A stretch of 64,000 bases of DNA from Ulva prolifera (taxonomy: Eukaryota; Chlorophyta; Ulvophyceae; Ulvales; Ulvaceae): assembly GCA_023078555.1 (NCBI GenBank), contig CM041197.1, forward strand, positions 7,906,842 through 7,970,841, given 5' to 3'. Each line of letters opens with the position of its first letter. Position 1 is the first letter of the stretch. The notes under the pieces were generated by a model that saw only the letters and a program-made list of their open reading frames with translations, had not been told where the DNA came from and did no database searches. Shown one piece after another: positions 51,421-61,404 of this stretch. A program made the translations under genes and the position numbers.

Positions 51421-54400
51421 ATGCCGGTGCTCTGCGTCTCCTTGCTCGGCCTTCTGCTGGCGATCGCGTCCACCAGTGGCCAACAACAACCAGCAGCTGA
51501 GCCACAGCCGTCCCAGGACAATTTTTTTTTCGGGGAAGCTCCAGCACCAGACATGGCACTGGTTCCTGTGCTCGTACCAGGTACGACACTCCAGAGACCC
51601 AGCTACCTCGGCTTCACCGGCGTGTAGGAAGTGTGCTTATCGGTATCAGTACACGCTGGCGAAATGCTGTGATATCTATTCTGGACATCGCACTCTTGCG
51701 AACCTGGCGAGCCCCATGTCGCCGTGTGAGCTCTTCCAGACTGTCAAAGCAAATGCAGATCGGACATCAGATTATGCGTGACGTGAAAGTGTTGAACTCG
51801 TCCATCCTACCTCTGCCGACGTCTCCTCGAAGGCCACGAGGCATGCACACGAACACATCGTCCCAGCAGCCCCGCAGCCTGTGCCTCCTGCAGCTCTACC
51901 CTTTTGAGCTGCATTCTGTGCCAAGTGCCACCAAGCTATGTGCAGTAACAGTTCAGTGTCAGTTCTCGCAGCAATTTAGCCCTGCAGTGGCGTATGCCTT
52001 TTGCCGAGCCGGTCGCCGAGGCCGTTCGTCAGTGCGCTCATGAGCTCTGCAGGTTTCAGCATGAATGCCAGCCGTGCTCCTTGAATCCAACACAGGCTTC
52101 GCTGCAATTCAACCCCAGGCGCACGGGACATCAGGCGTACCTGCTGCCGCATCAATGTGTAGGACGGGAACGATTTAAGTTCTCGCTGGCTCCACAGGGC
52201 CGCTTGTGTCCGCCATGATCGCCCTCTGGGTCACAGCCAGCGAATCATCCTTGTAGATGGTGTAATCCCCTTGCGGCCATCCCTAGGCCTGATGCTCTGC
52301 ACCATCAGGCCGACATGCGTCGACCACAGATGTACACACATGCCCATCGTGTTCCTGCGTCGTGTGCTGGCATGGTCGTGCGGCGCATCGCAACGGGGGA
52401 CATGCCATGTGGCCACAGGCTCGTTCCATATGCATGTCACGCCGCCACCAGCAGCCGCCGTTGTGAAGTCTCATCACCATCTGCTTGGACATCTCCCAGT
52501 GCCACGTCACGGCATGGCGACATGCCACCCCCCCCCCCCCCCCCCCCGGGACAACTAAATGTCAGCAACAGCCTCCTAGCATGCAGACCCACTCGTGTAT
52601 GTCGAGACGGCGGCCGGGTTTGCCGAGGCGCTCGTGGACGCCGCCGTCGGCCACATCGTCGTCGTCGCACACCTCGACCTCACCGGCCTGCCCCCTGTGG
52701 ACACCGAATCCCTCGCGATCGCGCGGCCACTGCCGTCGCTCAAGTCGATACGGGTGCGGCCCCCAGAGCCTGCACGCACATGGAGCGCCGGGGCTGAGAT
52801 CCCTGCTTGGTGCCGCGGGTGCCTGGTCAATGCACCTCCGTGGTACCCTGTATCTGTGCTGACTCAGCACTGCAGTAAGCATGCTTAGTCCTCGTGTCTT
52901 CACTTATGCATGGCGTTGCAACCATGGCGAGTGCTCTCGAGGTACTTGCGGCACGAGCCTGATCAGGTCCTTCGCCGCACGTCACGCACACCGCACAGCA
53001 GGCACACAGCAAGCACGCCACACGATGGTTGCAATGAGTACCTTGCATGGTGAAAGCGGCGACCTCATTGCAATCAGGATCAAACTCAGCCATGCTTAAA
53101 AACAGCTGTGCCGCATGCATGCAGGGGGAGTGTGCGCCTGTACCGCAAGCCCTTGCCATGACCCTGCCTGACGACGCGATCATCGCGGACGGCGCGTGCG
53201 TCATTAGGGTGCTGCATGCATGGCTGGATATGAACGCGGCTGCCAATCAAGAAGACCATACGCTGTGGGTTTCGCGGTTTGTGGTGCAGGCGGCGCGGCC
53301 CGCAGAGGACCAGCAGGCGGCCCCCCTCCTGAGCATCACCGGCGGGGCCGCGTGGCTAGCAGGGCTGCTGCTTGTCGGCGATGGCTTCGAGGGTCGCGGC
53401 GTCGGTATCACGTCGGGTAACGTGTACATTGGAGGTGCGGCTGATAATTACAACATACTCAATGGTTCTGGCTGGGAGGTGCCTATGGTCTGTCCTAAGA
53501 TAACGAGACAACAAGGACCATTTTTAGGGCTACACATTCGCTGTGCCGGTAATCCCAAAGATTGTCGTCGAACGCTGTGTGTTCCGTGCGCACGCCCCCG
53601 TCGAGACGAGCCGGCGGCGAGGTGTGCCCTTGTGGCCACTGCTACTGCCTGCATGCAGACAGCCACTTCTCAGGCTTCCGCAGCTTCGCGGGCTCCGCGG
53701 TGTGGTGCAGCGGCGGCGGCTCCGCAGTGTCCCTGGCGCGGTGCCGCTTCAGCGGCAACGCCGCGTCCGCGCGCTTCGGCGCCGCCGTGCTTGCGGACAG
53801 CGGCGACGTGCTCATCGCCAACTGCACCTTTGCGGCGAACGGCGAGAACGACGTCGCGGTGCAAGGGGGGGCCGTGTGGACGACCGACGCCGCTGCTGCC
53901 GCCGTCAACGTGCGTGCCCGTGGCATCTCCGCTCCAGCCCACCCTCTTGTGGCCTCTGTAAGCACAAGCATATCTGCATTTAAAGCCACGGGCAAGGCGG
54001 CGCTGCGAAGGCATTGCACTTTTGCGGGGCCACCACGATGATACATAATGCCCAGAATATACCGGCCGAACCGATTGGCTGTTTTAAATGCAATCAATGC
54101 AGAACTTGGGTGGCACTCCATCAGTGCAGCGGCCGTCTCACTGGACTGCCATGGTTTGGCACAAAGCGGGTACAGTTCAGCTGCGCTGTCATGCTTTGAT
54201 CTATATGGTGAAGCCCGCCTGGCTTGGGCTCGGCAGATGCATGCGGCTCATGCAAATACACGGCGGCACGGCTGCAGGTGTACGACAGCCGCACGCGGGT
54301 GGTGACCACCGCCGCGCAGTTTGACGAGGAGGACGTGTTAGCACCAGAGAGTGTCTTCATCAACGACGACTACCTCACGCCGGCCGGGGCGCCGCTGGCA

Positions 54401-55579
54401 GCGGGGGCGCCGGCGCTGGCGCCGGCGGCGGCGTCCGCTGGTGCGCCAGCAGCTGCAGGTGCGCCTCCTCAGCATCTCGCAGCCCCATTGGCAGCGACGT
54501 TCGAGTAGATTTTACGCTTGATCCAACTCTAGTAGCTATGCATGTGAGAAGTGACTGCTGGCTGCAGGCACCGAGGCCGTGGAGATGCCTGGCTTCCTTT
54601 CGGAGGACGACCCGGGCATCACTGCCATCCGGCGGGTGCGACCTCGCCCATATTCTTGTAATATTCTTGTAATAATGTAAGTTCCTGAGACCTTCTGCTA
54701 CAAACCCATGTGGGTGGCGCTATGTGTAGCTGCTTGTGCGAGCGCATGCGCAATGGTTGTGAGTAGGGCGGTTGCATTGCTCCTGCTCCTACGCTCCTCC
54801 ACGCACATGCGCTATGGCTGTCTTGATGCCATACAGGAAGGCATGCAACGCTCCGACGTGGCCGAGCCTGCAAACAGTTGCGGTGCAACTGCCATGTGCC
54901 ACAGGTGCCTTCGCACTGAACTCTAGCGGCAGGGGCCTCTTGTGACCAAATACAATACCAGATCCCTGCAAGCCCGGGTTGCTGTGCCTAGCGGCACACG
55001 ATCACCAGGGTGACTGTCTGTCGGTGCGGACTGCCATGGATTCGTGGCTGTGGGTGGCTCCGCATTGCAATTCCGTCAATCCTTGCCATGCCACCGAGCT
55101 GCATTGCTAGCGGCTGGGCGCGTGCAGGGGGGTCCGGGTGGGAGAACGCGTGTGTACGGGTGTGAGTGTCGGAGTGTGTTGGTACCGGTATGCGCGACTG
55201 ATGTTGGCGGACAGCCAACGCCCTCATGCTCCGCAGAGGAGGCTGGAGCTGCCCCCACTTTGCCGCTCCGCTCACCTCAATCAGAACTCTGTGCTTCGGC
55301 ATTCCATGCATGGCCACCATACTGTCCGCATCGCATGTGGCCCCATGCCGAGGCGAGCCGTGCACACCGAGCGTTCTGCACGCTGACGACGAGAGTGGCA
55401 TGCAGGACCAAGAGGCAGCGGAGGAGCAGTACGTGCCGGAGCTGCCCCAATTAGATGCATCAGCAGCTCCGGACGAACTCGGTGCTGAGGATTTCGGCCA
55501 GTCGTTGGCGCCGCAGCCGCGCCGAATCGCCGCCCACCTGACCCTCGTCATCGTGGCGGCTGCCCTGCTACTCCGGTAG
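51421..55579 (+). CDS. Right-handed beta-helix surface protein 1 (7-exon model)
   Basis: Exons: 51421-51580, 52587-52753, 53125-53434, 53659-53909, 54278-54458, 54568-54635, 55406-55579; total 1,311 bp, 436 residues, phases 1,0,1,0,1,0 all compatible. Exon 1 is a signal peptide (MPVLCVSLLGLLLAIASTSG). Exon 2 has VYVETAAGFAEALVDAAVGH, the typical entry to pectin-lyase-fold repeats. Exon 3 has DGACVIRV and GGAAWLAGLLLVGDG. Exon 4 has the repeat pairs CRFSGNAASARFGAAVLADS and CTFAANGEN. Exon 5 has VFINDDYLTPAG. Exon 7 ends in a short hydrophobic tail (LTLVIVAAALLLR), a likely membrane or GPI anchor signal. Five of six donors are GTGCG. Extra small exons between 54.64 and 55.4 kb (for example 54833-54903 or 55236-55289) cannot be excluded. 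Probably a wall/surface protein, not a proven lyase. Confidence 0.75.
52528..52547. repeat. Poly-C tract (20 nt), intron 1 of beta-helix gene 1
   Basis: Twenty consecutive C, 39 bp upstream of the exon 2 acceptor. Confidence 0.9.
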
Positions 55580-56636
55580 CACACTGATGCTATGCCGCCG
55601 CTGCCAGGAGGTTCGATCTGCCACGCCAGCGTGTGGGACCAGGATGCAAGTGCGCAGCGTGCATGCAGCGTGCTGGGCGTCTTGGTGCGGGGCGCAGCAG
55701 CAGCGCGTTGTGGCTGCCTGTGTTACTGCAGAAGGTGTACAGTCATTGGATATTGCGCAATGAGGGTTTGCATGCACACCGTGAGTGATTGAGCGGAGTG
55801 ATTGAGTGATTGAGCGGCGGTGGCTTTGTGGCAAAGACAGAGTTTGTGATCGCCACTACTAGGGGCCAGCCTGTTCATCTGTTCTAGATCTGTTCTCGAG
55901 CGCAGGCTGTTGACTTGTGCCAGACCGTGGATACTTGTTAGCCGGGCAAGGCTTGTAGTCGCTCTACGCAGTCCATGCCAGCATGCAATCAAGTCACCGA
56001 GCCTTTCATTCTGGTCACTAGGCGTAATTCATGTAATACAGCATCAAGCAGTGAACTTTCTACCTCAGTACACTAGGCGCTGCGTACCTCTCTGTAAGTT
56101 TGTATGCCTGCTGCCAGGCACATGGATGGATGCTGCCATATCGCCATGCATACACACGCCATGTATACACACGCCATTTTTTGGGATCACAGGTAGCCCG
56201 GAATAGACCAGAATCAGGCAAGACGTGCATTACGTACGCTACCACATCACTTGAATTGGTGTGTACGTCATCTAGATGAAAAATGCCACAGCTTCAGCCT
56301 TCCGCAGGCCTGTGGCTGAGGTGGCGCACCTGACGTTGAGGCCGGTGATGCTCACCCACACCCAGCGTCCGTGAGTACAGCACTGTCACATCCGCTGTCG
56401 GCAGTGACATCTTTCGCAGCAGATGCGGCCGTTCAATGATTTTAAAGAGGATGCGCTGGCGCAAGAGCATGCAAACGTGGACGGCCTTGCGATATCGCTG
56501 GGCAGTGCCAATCGCAAACTGCTATCTCAGCTCAGTCCACCTGTACTTGCGACCGTCGCTGATATCCACACCGTACATCGACGCTGCACCAGCCTCAATC
56601 GTACTTCCTCGTTGTTCATACAGGCCGGTACCATTC
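55580..56636. other. Spacer between beta-helix gene 1 and DUF3179 gene
   Basis: Contains a short GAGTGATTGAGCGG direct repeat (about 55783-55818) and an ATACACACGCCAT duplication (56150-56175). The DUF3179 frame remains open back to 56436 without an ATG-led homologous extension. No gene seen. Confidence 0.5.
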
Positions 56637-57491
56637 ATGAGAGAGGACTTTGACGAGTCGCTGCTGCAGCTCGATGGCGCGGGCTGGGAGCCCTTCCATG
56701 TGCAGGGGCGAGGAGAGGAGGTCAGCCACGCGCGCCTGCCTGATGATACAGAACTGCTAATTTTCGAGATTCTGGGCGAGAAGCATGCTCTGTTAACGAC
56801 GCAGATGGCATACTACCACGTCGCGCAGGGATCAGTCCGGGACGTACCATTTGCCGTGTCGTTCTGCTGCGTCTGCCACAGCGGAGCTCAGCTGGACCCC
56901 CGCGTCGACGGAAGCATTCTTGAGTTCCAATGTGCAGGCCTCTACCATGGTACAGCAATCCTGCGCGACACGCAGACAGGCACGCTGTGGCACCACATGA
57001 CCGGCAAAGCCATGCTCGGCAGCAAGGCCGGCGCAGCCCTCACGGTCAAGCCTTTGCAAGTGACAACGGCATCTGCAGCACTGAAGGATGATCCAGGCAT
57101 GCGTCTGCATCGAGTCAGTCAACAGCCGGTGAACGATCGTGCGCTCAGTGTCGCGAAGGTAGTGGAGAGAGTGTCGCAGTTGGAGTCGTCGGGCTGGCTG
57201 CCGGAAGTATTCACCCGGACTCTGCCTGAAGAAGACTCGCGACTGCCGAGGATGACGCTGGGGCTGGGTGTGCGAGTGGACGGCGAAGCTAGGTTCTACG
57301 AAATGGCTCACCTGAGGGGAGAGCCCCTCCAAGACATTGTGGGAGGCAGCGAGTTGACCATATCGATAGGACAACTGGACAAAGTGCCGTTTGCGGTCGA
57401 TGATAGCGGCCACCGCCCGCAGCAGTTCTTTCTCCGTTGGTATGGATTTGCATTGACGTTTCCTGAATGCACCATCTGGAAGCCTGCATGA
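56637..57491 (+). CDS. DUF3179 domain protein
   Basis: Intronless 284-residue protein starting MREDFDESLLQLDGAG. It matches the DUF3179 layout: PDDTELLIFEILGEKHAL, VPFAVSFCCVCHSGAQLDPR (the conserved vTYCPLCgsa-type motif with two cysteines), then GLYHGTAILRDTQTGTLWHH (the nSdLvmyDRqTesLW-type motif), GKAMLGSKAG and a C-terminal half with LGLGVRVDGEARFY and VGGSELTI. The family is widespread in bacteria and archaea, and its biochemical function is not known. The ATG at 56637 is chosen because upstream in-frame sequence has no family similarity. Absence of introns next to heavily interrupted neighbours would fit transfer from a prokaryote or a retrocopy. No signal peptide is evident. Confidence 0.85.
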   Translation: MREDFDESLLQLDGAGWEPFHVQGRGEEVSHARLPDDTELLIFEILGEKHALLTTQMAYYHVAQGSVRDVPFAVSFCCVCHSGAQLDPRVDGSILEFQCAGLYHGTAILRDTQTGTLWHHMTGKAMLGSKAGAALTVKPLQVTTASAALKDDPGMRLHRVSQQPVNDRALSVAKVVERVSQLESSGWLPEVFTRTLPEEDSRLPRMTLGLGVRVDGEARFYEMAHLRGEPLQDIVGGSELTISIGQLDKVPFAVDDSGHRPQQFFLRWYGFALTFPECTIWKPA

Positions 57492-57611
57492 TTGCCATGC
57501 ATGCCAATACGCCTGCTTGGGTTTCCATGTCCACAGTTGATAGTTTCTACCTCAGTTAGTACACAGTTGATAGGCTAAGGGCGCGCTGAAGCTGTGGCAC
57601 AGAGCACCAGT

Positions 57612-57616
57612 TGTAA
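57612..57616 (+). terminator. UGUAA-type poly(A) signal of the DUF3179 gene
   Basis: TGTAA about 120 nt after the stop, in CCAGTTGTAACACATC. Green-algal transcripts typically use UGUAA upstream of the cleavage site, so this is the likely 3'-end signal. Confidence 0.4.
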
Positions 57617-58341
57617 CACATCACACGGGACACATATTATTATGATGTTAAACATGCATGCCGACTGCCATAGCAGCCATTGCAAGCTGGGTCAGGTCAA
57701 TGCTGGCTGTCGGACCATGATCATGATCACTATATATCAGCTGCAATAGACAGTTCAATGGATACCATATGATTCTAGCAACAGGTTAGTAAAGGCAGTG
57801 GCATCAGGATGTTTTTTTGCCAGCTTCATGTGTTGTGCGCGCTCTGGGGTAGGCTCACAACATGCTTTGCAAACGTTCTAGATTTGCCTAGGTATAGCTG
57901 TAGCTGCAGGCGAGGCCATGCCTCCACTGAAATTTTGGAGGAACATATGTGGTGTACCATGGACTACCTCACAGGCATGCAGCTCCAGATGTCAAAGTCA
58001 CAGTGATGTGCAGCATGTGGGCCGCCAGCCAGTGTGCATTGCATTGCTCATGGAACGTTCCACGTGTGCCAGTACTGCGCAGCTGTACATGGTACTAGTG
58101 CAAAGTGTGCACGGCACAATCATCTGCAGAGGTCCGATGCAGCTACCCACACAGTAGACTGGCATGCGCAGTATAGTTGCCCTCTGCCTGGGGGCATGTG
58201 TCTACAAGTACACTGATGGGACCGCGGCCGCCTACGGGCTCCGGAGGGGCCATGGAGTGTATGCGGCGCCGCTGAGGGCGGACGGCAGCGGCTGTGGCTG
58301 AGGGCCCTCAGTGCGGCCGGGGCAAGAGGGAGACGGGGGCT
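57617..58341. other. Spacer with weak exon candidates
   Basis: A plus segment from about 57912 (RGHASTEILEEHM) after TAGCTGCAG and another at 58210-58302 (YTDGTAAAYGLRRGHG, then a stop) look faintly coding but cannot be linked into a model. Confidence 0.3.
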
Positions 58342-58503
58342 TCACGGAATTTGACTAGAGATCTGCTCGACAATTTGCTGCAGGCTGCGGAGACGTTTGC
58401 CCCCCCTCTGCTGTTCTCCGTAGATCATGTACATCGCACGTGTGCGCCTCACCAAAACGGACAGCCGACCTTGCTTCCCCGAAACCGGACAGGTAACACA
58501 TGC
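58342..58503 (-). other. Possible terminal exon, minus strand
   Basis: The minus frame reads VACVTCPVSGKQGRLSVLVR, then RTRAMYMIYGEQQ and ends EQISSQIP at a stop. It follows a GCTGCAGCAG acceptor-like site. Composition is protein-like; no family recognised and no upstream exon established. Confidence 0.25.
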
Positions 58504-59069
58504 CACCTGCTGCAGCGTTGAGTGGGGGCTGAATTCACTTAAGTGCCCATGGAGGTGAGACGCCTGAGCCACACTGTCGGCGCCGCGGCGGCGCCACTCT
58601 GGAGGCAAGACAGAGGCTGCAAGACTCAGCACATAACACTCATGTTGCATACTGGATCCAGCACCGGCCAGGCTTGTAGGCTTGGGTTGATCGCACCCCC
58701 AGGGCCACCTCTGCAGGGCCACCTCTGACCCATGGGTCAGTGCAAGCTGCAGTGCACATGCCACTGCTGTCAACAGCCATTTGCAGCAGCGGCCGTGTAC
58801 AGTAGAACACAAGAACACATTGCATGTGTTGCAGTGTATCACGTGAGTTTCAACTTGGAAAGCAGGCCTGTCAATATCCTATCTTGCGAGGTGATGAATG
58901 TACTGGGTCGAACAATAAGATGTGCAGTATGCATCATCTGCATGGACCATACATAAGGACTGGCTCCTCCTGCCATGCTGGTGTCTACTGCCAGCTGACG
59001 CAACACAGCTTCCCATCCATGCATACCATAGATTCACAATATATTATGCGCATGCCTTGGTGACTGCAG

Positions 59070-59218
59070 GTGTGCACGTTTCCAACTTGACCGTAAGGAA
59101 TCCTGTTAATATGCTGGATATACACCGTGTAACCGAAGACCGAGAAGGCAACACAAGATGTACATTTCTCACGAAACTAGACGCCTCTTGCAAAGCCTTG
59201 CGCTCAAGGGAAACATGA
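59070..59218 (+). other. Exon-like segment, weak paralogue at 60.4 kb
   Basis: After GTGACTGCAG the plus strand reads VHVSNLTVRNPVNMLDIHRV and runs to a stop at 59218. A segment around 60430-60560 reads VDVSSMLVLV in a similar setting (TTGVDVSS against TAGVHVSN) with matching spacing to an NTR motif. They could be duplicated exons of an unrecognised gene or of a beta-helix repeat; not resolved. Confidence 0.25.
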
Positions 59219-61404
59219 CGCTTTAAATGATCACATCGACGTCGAAACACGCCGCTGCAGGTCCAAGCAAGCTGTGCTATTACACTTAAATGTGAGTTTG
59301 CCCATAGGTACGGGAGAAGTCTGCGATCAGGTGCGGCCGCGGCATGAAATCCTCCTCAGCTGGGACTGGCCATGGCTGCCGGTATGCCACTGCGATACGG
59401 CCAAAATCGCATGTACACTTGCAAAACAGGCGACAGGAGAGATCCGAGATCTCAAAAAAGCATCTATTGTTGTTCTATCGACCCGTTCATTCTTCTGGAG
59501 TGCATGGGGCACCAGATGCAGACGTAGACAGGTCTAGCTTTTGCTGCAGCTTTACCTGTGTGACGTGCCGCAACAGGTGACGGCTTGAGCAAGCACACAG
59601 CTGTGAATATATGTAGGTTTTCCTATGCGGTCCCTGCGAAGCTACCTGCCAATCAGACTTCATCCTTGTATGCGATGTGGCCACAAATGTGAAGTATAAG
59701 CTTGGGCCGCACGCCCGTTACCGCGGCTTGTGAATCCATTGTGCAGAGGCGCAAACAAGCTCACGGCGAGCTTGCGTGCTTCTGTCCTGACTGACGTGTT
59801 CGGCAGCTTGTTGGTGCTGGTGTGGCCACGGTGCAAAATGGCGGTGGGGCTTGTTCAAGCTCAAGCGTGATCGCGAGCCTGAGGGAAGCTGCGTCGTGCA
59901 GGCGGCATGCATGTGCGCTGCATCTCATGTGCAGGCGTGACATCGATGTAAACGCGACCTCGCTGGCTGGTCGGCGCCCATCGCGGGGCCTGCGTGAGAG
60001 TGCGGGAATTAAGCTGATAACCTGGCATACCTGACCAGGCTTTCAGCTGTGTTGACATCCTTGTTTGCCGCACGCTAGAATCTAGTTTACAGACACCTTG
60101 TAATTATTCAAACCGCGTTTGCAAGTGCTGGCCACGTTACTCTACTTGCTGGATATATCGCAGTTGCACCAGCTGAAGGCTTGTTCTGGGACGTTAGCGT
60201 CGGTTGCTGCAACCCAGGTGCTTTCCCGACACCATGATTACTAGATGCGCTCGGCACGGTGGCGTGATGCTGTGGGCAGCCTGCCTGTGCGGCAAAAAGG
60301 CAGTGCGGAAGATGCGCCAATGGCAAAGTGCCCTTCTTCAGAGATATTTCACACCTCACACCTCATGATCAAGTGCCGATACGAGGGGATTCGCGGTCTG
60401 CACGCGTGTTCGTTTGCGTCGATGTCGCTGAACATCACAGCCTGGGAGGATACAACAGGCGTCGACGTTTCGAGCATGCTCGTTCTCGTGTCACGACACT
60501 TTAGCACTTTAGCACAGCCCAGCTCCAACACGCGACTTCGGTTTCGTGCCTCTGTGTTTCGCTATCACCTGCTCCTGGGTAGCAGCCTGGCGAGGAGGCA
60601 GCCTCACGCCACACTGCGCTTTGCGGGTGCCTCGTTGTAGCCGCATCACCTCAGATTCATCCCGGCCAGTGAATGTGCTAGCCCACGAACACTTATCAAA
60701 CAGGAACTGAAACAAAAAATATGTCATTTGCGGGCATCTAAAGAGTATTGACTTGAAGAGGCTTGCCGTACAGGTGGTACTCGGTACTGACGGGCTTCCG
60801 AGGCACTGCAGACACGGCGTCAGTGTCAGACACGAGCCGTGAACATAGTGGTTCTGGCCCCAGTGCCTGCTGATTGACATGCGACTGGCTGGCCTTTGCG
60901 CTGCCGCGCTGGGCATTGCAGCGCAGCTTTTGCAGGTGTGGATTCGTGCGTGAGAACGGACACTTCAGCTCGTAGCACGAGTCTGGTGGGTCCAAAACAG
61001 CTACATTGACCCACTGTTTCCTCAAAACGCCCGCTTGACTCGACCTGGAAAAGTGTGTGTTCTGTGGTGCTTTCGGGCGTGCTTTTCGAGACGACTCGCC
61101 GCGATGGCCATGGAAGGTTGTTCACGGTACCACATTCGTAAAGCAGGTTAGCGTTGTACGCCTGCGTGCCGTCTGCGTGCTCTGTCAGCGCAATGGCGTT
61201 GGTAGTGTTCCTAGCTTGCCTGTGCACGGATTTCCGCTCCCCGAGATTGGAAAGTGGGTGTCACGCAATGCTCGTGCGTCAATTCGCGGCGGTGTGCAGT
61301 ATGCGCGGCTGTGCTTGTCTTGACAACACGCAATCAGCTGTCATGCAGTTCCTGTCACTACCAGTTCTGCTGAGGGGAATGAAGTTGCTGTTTGCGTGCG
61401 CTGC
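59219..61404. other. Unresolved region, no confident gene
   Basis: Protein-like but unlinked frames: minus 60738-61025 (contains YELKCPFSRTNPHLQKLRCN) and minus 60826-61227 in another frame. If joined by an intron or frameshift near 61000-61050 they might form one gene transcribed away from beta-helix gene 2. No domain is recognised. Confidence 0.3.
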
